This document shows, piece by piece, positions 58,441-64,000 of a DNA stretch of 64,000 nucleotides. The DNA is from Rhytidiadelphus loreus (lineage: Eukaryota; Streptophyta; Bryopsida; Hypnales; Hylocomiaceae): contig OX344761.1 in NCBI GenBank assembly GCA_947034895.1, positions 81,981,839 to 82,045,838 on the forward strand, read 5' to 3'. The position numbers and the translations under genes are program-made. The number at the start of each line of letters is the position of its first letter. Position 1 is the first letter of the stretch. A model generated the notes under the pieces. The model was not told the DNA's origin. It was given only the letters and a program-made list of their open reading frames with translations, and searched no databases.

Positions 58441-60829
58441 TTGAGGGTTCATGATGGACAATGAATTTCATCATAAAAAAATCTCTCCATCCTTTAATCT
58501 CACTAAATGTCAATAATGAAATTTCTTCATGTTTCCATCAAAAAAACTCTTTGATGGTCGTCATTGGACTTTACTTTCTACTAACATTGGACAACTTTGT
58601 CATTTAATTCTTGTTGAATTTTCTAGAATCTCTAAAATTTACATATTTCCATTGATTTCGGCATTTGGTGTTGTCAATTTTCAGGATTTTTGACAATTAT
58701 CATTATGATTTCTTGAAATTACAATATCTTTAAAAAAACAATTAATTTTTGTTGCACCTGATAAGGTACTACGTTATTGTTTGAAACTAGAGCAGTAAAG
58801 CCTATTTCCCATCAGCTTATGTGATAGTAGATGGAGTGATTCAAAGCTAATAAAAGGTCCTCACAGCAATTGTGCCCCCTTACTAATCACCCCTCTTGTA
58901 CTCTAATGTAGTGAAAACTATAAAGGGTTTAGGTGTAAATTCTATTAGGACTTTTTCATTGTGGAATTGGGGTTAAAAGGATTGGAATTGCCAACTGAAG
59001 TCATAATTGTATATTCCAAAATGATTGTTTACTTTGAATATCATGTTTTTTAAAGTTGTTTTGAGTAGCTTGTATGGAGATTTTCTTGTGGCTAATTTTA
59101 TTTAAGTTGCAATAAACATGTGTGATGTTCTTCATTGATTCTAGTGGTATACAATTTGGAACCTTTATTAATTATTTTTTTCACAATATGATCAATGAAA
59201 TTGACTCAAAAAAATACCAACAAAACTATGGATGACCATTTTGGGACGGGGGGGAGTAATTTTAAGGATCATAACCATGTGGTTTAGACACAGGGCAAAA
59301 GGTTCATTCAGTATTCTACACTTCGAAGGGATGCTATTGAATTATTATTGCAACCAAGTAGGAAGTTCAAAGAAACACATTAGAATCCAAATGGACAAGA
59401 ATAGTCTCCCTAAGGACAACAATAGGAAGCTATTTGTTTTGCTTTAACCACTTGTAATGTGCGTTTTTTTAAATGAAAATTGAGTTGACCAAAATACATG
59501 TGAAAAAATTATTGTAATGCAAAAACAAAATATTAAATTTGATCAATCTAAGTATACACAACAAACTAAAGGGATGACAGTGGGTCACCCTATCTTAATA
59601 AGTAGCTACACTAGAAGAGTCTCTATGCCTTCGTCCTTGTAGCATTGACTCCTCTCGGAAGTAAAGTAGCTAACAAAGAGCATTGCTAGGAATGGTCATG
59701 TCTTTACAATGCAACATGGCTTGGTCTTTGAATAAGGTCATTTTCAATTTTTTTTTCATATATCCCAATCTCAAATGTAAATGATTTGGATAGTCTTTGT
59801 CAATTGAGGCTTAACCCGTGAGTGCTCGAGCAACCATTTTATGGTCATTGCCCGACTTTGGGCAGAATTTTCGGGCAGAAAAAAACTTTTTCACCTTTTT
59901 TTATTTTTTTATTTCTTAAGAGATTGGATTGTCTTTCAATATGTATATCCAAAATTAAGATCGCTAAAGTCAAACAAAAATTATAAGAGAAATAACACAA
60001 AGGGTCTAGAATTGGCTAGTGTTGAAAAACTTATTATTTGGAGAAAGTGTTGATGTTCTCATTACTATATCTTATGCATTTTTTCACAAATCAATAGAAA
60101 CCACAGATTTGACTAATCAAAAAGAAATTATATCTTCAAAATTCATTTGAAAAGAATCTAAAAATAATTTTATAATTTTGGATGTAAGGATACTTTCTAC
60201 TTTTCATCAAACTTCAAAAAAGTTATAGAACTTATATTTTATAATACATTTTAGGAATTAAACAACATCTAAGGAGGTGGCATTAGGAAAAAATGAACCC
60301 CAAAAGAGGCGGCTTCACAATGCAAAAATTTGGATGGCAATGATCTTCTCAACTCACTAATTGAGCCAAGATTTGCATGATGGGCTCAAATATTTGTCAT
60401 AATGGGCTTAAGATTACGCAATCCATCTCTACGATCTCAGAAATCAACGGTCTATAATTTAGGGGGGGGAAATGTTCCATCTTGACTAGAATTGACGTAG
60501 ATTCTTGTTGGAGGTTGACCTAGAAAAGTAGGAGGCCGACTTTGGCGCAAAGCTCCAACTAATTCTTGCCATTCCAGCCACAGCTAAATGTGTTGAGCGG
60601 ATGGACAAATAGTTCAATCTTCGAAGTACGGTGCATGGAGATTGAGGCTGATTTGAAGGTACTGACCCTAGCTAGCACTCATAAGAATTCAAATACATTT
60701 CAATTATTATTTTTCAAACAAATGTAATACTAACAAGCATTTTATTGTAGTCCAAAAATAGAAATAAATAAATTTATCATCTTGTTTTGAATTTACTTGT
60801 TGGAAGAGAAACGCACTATATACACATGA
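58441..60829. other. AT-rich spacer, nothing coding recognised
   Basis: Only short frames. TTAACCCGTGAGTGCTCGAG at 59811 looks like a lone TTAA-type element end. GGGGGGGG runs occur near 59248 and 60462. Confidence 0.4.
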
Positions 60830-60945
60830 GATGGTAGGAAGTAGAATAATCCATGTGGGATATGTTAATTGGAATTAGTAGAAGTTTGAGAACTGATAGT
60901 GAAGTCAAATTAACATATCCCACATGTTTTGTTCTACATCCTATC
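60830..60945. repeat. Small inverted repeat (fold-back, ~115 bp)
   Basis: GATGGTAGGAAGTAGAATAATCCATGTGGGATATGTTAATT is inverted as AATTAACATATCCCACATG...TTCTACATCCTATCACC. It shares CATGTGGGATATGTAAAT with 57930-57955, so it is related to the fold-back family. Confidence 0.65.
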
Positions 60946-62903
60946 ACCCCCTATGTATGTAAAGAGCTTCATTTCTTAATTGAAAACTCAAAAAATAAGT
61001 AGAAAATGCATTTGAAGCTATTGAAACCATCATTGCATATTGAAGCGCTTCAAAGCTTTGGGGGATGGAGAGTCTCATGGAAGCCAAGAAAAAGAAGGCA
61101 CAAAAATTTGAAATGGAAAGAGTCAATCTTTCAAGGAAATCATGGTTAATGATGGCTCCATCCTTCATGATGGAGCACATGCCTCCCACAAATTTTAAGA
61201 CATCAAGTGGCCACAAGCAATCCTATGTGATTGTTCTAATGAGTATGTGGCAACTTTCATACTCACGCAATTAGTATTAAAATTAGTAAGAAAACTTGTG
61301 GCCTCTTTTGGGGTTCAATTTTTTCCTAATGGAAGTAAATTGATGCATTAAAGATTCGGTCAAAAATTCTTCCAAGTTTGACAAAAATGAGAAGGCAATT
61401 AGTTTTTCTAATGTGTAGGATGCATCAATTTTGAAGCTTCGACAAAACTTTAAATTCCGAGTTTTTCTTCAACCATGAAAATTATAACATTGTACAAAAG
61501 TCCTTATGCAAACTTCTATATTGCCTTGTCGCCTTTTTAAGTTGCTACTACCAAATCTAGAGAACAAGGATAAAACATGACTTGATCTTATAGGCATTGT
61601 TCCTCATATATTGTACATTGAAACCATTAGAAAAAATACTGAGGATTCTCTAAAGGAACATTTATTTGCTAGTTAGATGTACAAATATAGCAAAAAGTGA
61701 AAAAGAAATACTAAAAAAATATGAAAAATGATGTACCACATGATTGTCTGAAGTTCCATATTAGATTATAATTTTTTTAAATTAAAAGAATATTTTAAAT
61801 ATTTTCTTAATTTCTTATATTTGCACATCTACATGACGTGTCTCATGTTTCTAGAGAGTCCAAGTTTTTTCTAATAGGAGTAATTGTTGGATACGTGGAT
61901 GGTGAGAATATGGCATGGGAGAGGGTAATTGGATGGGGGAGACATACCTCTACTGCACTCAAATTGACACTACCTAGTCATCTCCTTCTTCTTTTCCACC
62001 TCCGCATCGAAGGATTCCTTCTCTCCTTTAAGGCCAAGACACTTTCAAAAATACGGACTCACTTCATCGTAACCAAGTCCACGAGGTCACAAACATCAAT
62101 TGTATCAAGTTTTTTCAAGTATTCCTCCTTTGCATCAACCACTACCATCATTTCTTACAAAGTCAAGTTGGGACTATGATTATGATGTGGGTGATGTAAG
62201 GACTCACCAACGGAAGAAGCAAATTTTCACGCTTTCAAGGACTGAAGGTAAGGATAGGGAATTGTATGACTTATGAGTGTCATTTTTGGAAACTTCATTC
62301 TCTGCATTATTATATCATGAACCACAAAGTTAGAATTGTCATAGACTAGAATTGTAATCAAATAGATTCTCATTAAATCATCAAAGGTATATTTAGAATG
62401 GGATGTAGGACCAAGGAAATAAAAGGGTGTGACTATTGGTCTAAAAATAAAGGTGAGTGAGATGTCAATGACCATGAACAGTTCTAATTTTTTTTGGCAT
62501 TAATCCTTAACCCTATTGCAACGCTGCAAACACTTAGTGTTAGCTAAATGACTTTGCTTGGCACTATAGGATGAAAAAAGAAGTTTTTTCATCCAATTTA
62601 TTTATTTGAAGGGTACTTGAGTACATTTTCAGTTAATAGTATTGCAAATTCCCTCATTATGCTCTTATTAACTTTTCTAACAAAAAAGATATGAATCACC
62701 CTTGTAGTGTATTTTGGCCCATTCTTGCTATTCCTTCTTGATGTAAGTTTAAACTACAAAAATGTTGTTTTTTGAATTTGAGTTCAACTAATGAAATGAA
62801 GCTTACCAAGGGCAGTTTCTACTCTAATTGAAAATTCTGAAAATTTTGAAAATTCATAAATTTCAACATTTTATAGCAATATGAACTTTGGGCCTAAACC
62901 ATG
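60946..62903. other. AT-rich spacer, nothing coding recognised
   Basis: Open frames such as 61838-62179 and 61065-61274 show no domain or gene-like composition. Near 62505 CCTTAACCCTATTGCAACG resembles a TTAA-type end. Confidence 0.4.
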
Positions 62904-63164
62904 CATTAGATGAGATTTTGGGGTCCCAGAGGGCCGTTTCAGGGCCATTCCCGACCCTGTTCCCCCGGCAGTGAAAGAACGCCACTGTCAGATTTTTTTG
63001 TCTTCAAATGCAAAGAAAAGAGACTCTTTTTTTTTTTTTTTTGAATTTTTTTTGAAATGACGTGACAGTCTCCATGCCACGTCAGACAGCTACCGCGCTG
63101 CGCTGGGAACGCCATTTCTGCGAGGAACTCACAGCCCTCTATAGGAGCTGAATCCCATCTAATG
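62904..63164. mobile_element. Family B copy B4
   Basis: CATTAGATGAGATTTTGGGG to the inverse AGCTGAATCCCATCTAATG, the best-matched termini of the family. The inner palindrome has diverged to TGACGTGACAGTCTCCATGCCACGTCA, and the central A/T tract is shorter. Confidence 0.7.
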
Positions 63165-64000
63165 GTTTGTTGATTTTCTATTTTTAGAGTGACAGAATAA
63201 CCTCCATTTATACCATGATGTTATACACTATAATATACATCCAGAATGAAAATTTCAGATTTTTTAAGTGTATTTTATATTAGATACGATTTTTTTTTTA
63301 ATTTCTTAAGAAATCCATAGTAATTTCTAATTTTCTCCCAAAATTTTGAAAATTTTATAACTTGTAGTAGACACATGGTTTCATCTCTGAAAAATAAACA
63401 TAAAATTTTTCATTCAAATCTAGTTGCAAAAAAACAGCAAACAGAGTGATAACAGCAAACAGAGTGATGACAATTGAGGCTTGAAAGGACAATGCAAAGC
63501 TGTACTGTACTGCTCATCTGAAATCATCCATCGTAAGTGCCACAAAATGGCACCGTGGGGGGCGTTCCAGGGTTGAACCCGTTTTTCAATTTGTCACTCA
63601 GGTCCGTCTCGAGGATTCAACCACAATACGTTACAGAAGCAGCAGATGAAAAGCGTAGTGCTCAGCATGCCCAAGACAGAATCTTGGAATGAAATTAAGA
63701 TTGACGCATTTCAATCAGCAAAACCATCTCCATGTTTACACGTTACAACTAAATCTATGCGGTGAAATGCAGAGTCATTGCTCCACTACACTAAAGCAGC
63801 GAACAGCATGTGGAAATAGTCCCAAGCCTAACCTTACATGACATTTTACACCCCAAGGTCAATATCGGCGTGATTGAGCGAGGAAGGAAACAAAAGGGAA
63901 TCTCCTTGAAACAGCTCTACAAAAAAAAGGCAGCAATATGATGTACTGCAAGCCTAAAATCAAGCAGCGAATCCTCAGGCGTGCCTATAATCTGCAAACA
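63165..64000. other. End stretch, GC-richer from about 63470
   Basis: From about 63470 to the edge the sequence is balanced and less repetitive, like gene flanks elsewhere in the window. No coding frame is visible. It could be the 3' UTR of a minus-strand gene lying beyond the window. Confidence 0.3.

Noticed and set aside
1..64000. CRISPR arrays, bacterial operons, rRNA genes
   Set aside because: None is present. Tandem arrays here lack the repeat-spacer pattern, and introns, TATA/polyA signals and plant transposons mark nuclear eukaryotic DNA.

Overview
The window reads as nuclear DNA of a land plant, probably a seed-free plant such as a bryophyte; this is an inference, not proven. Reasons: a multi-exon gene matching the plant-only meiotic DYAD/AMEIOTIC1 family, a plant-type hAT transposase, a fragment matching PPDK regulatory protein, Stowaway-like MITEs, and long AT-rich gene-poor spacers full of nested non-autonomous elements. 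Only four loci look like possibly working genes: a protein kinase carried inside a transposon (5.1-6.7 kb, minus), a small secreted protein (20.1-20.5 kb, plus), a DYAD/AM1-like gene (about 51.4-53.1 kb, plus) and an intronless NmrA-like NAD(P)-binding protein (56.3-57.2 kb, minus).

The outstanding object is a 14,212-bp hAT transposon at 4067-18278. It has a perfect 21-bp terminal inverted repeat beginning CAGGG and a perfect 8-bp target duplication (CTTCAAAC). Besides a hAT transposase (13.8-17.3 kb, decayed, with a long disordered C-terminal extension) it carries two non-transposase genes. One is an intact kinase. The other is a divergently transcribed coiled-coil/RING-H2 protein (7.1-9.5 kb) broken by four in-frame stops. 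The kinase and RING genes share a short divergent promoter with two TATA boxes around four ACGTCC-type motifs spaced 21-22 bp. The same motif recurs at the transposase promoter and near the right end.

Elsewhere: 0-4 kb and 21-50 kb are dominated by repeat families recognised by comparing copies within the window. Family A is TTAA-flanked and piggyBac-like. Family B has CATTAG termini and an inner palindrome; in two copies its A/T core has expanded into long AT satellites. Family C has hairpins near one end and an ATACGG minisatellite. Families D, E and F are MITEs. A decayed JmjC gene lies at 32.0-34.1 kb behind a 114-bp tandem array. Gene fragments occur at 42.4-43.1 kb (PPDK regulatory protein; C-terminus of a vanadium-haloperoxidase-like protein), 50.4 kb (RPAP1/MINIYO-like) and 53.8-54.8 kb (N-terminal and middle part of a vanadium-haloperoxidase-like protein). 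The last 6 kb hold only repeats and AT-rich spacer, plus a GC-richer tail with no recognisable gene.

Everything was read by eye. Boundaries of diverged repeats are approximate, and family names rest on remembered motifs, not on database searches.
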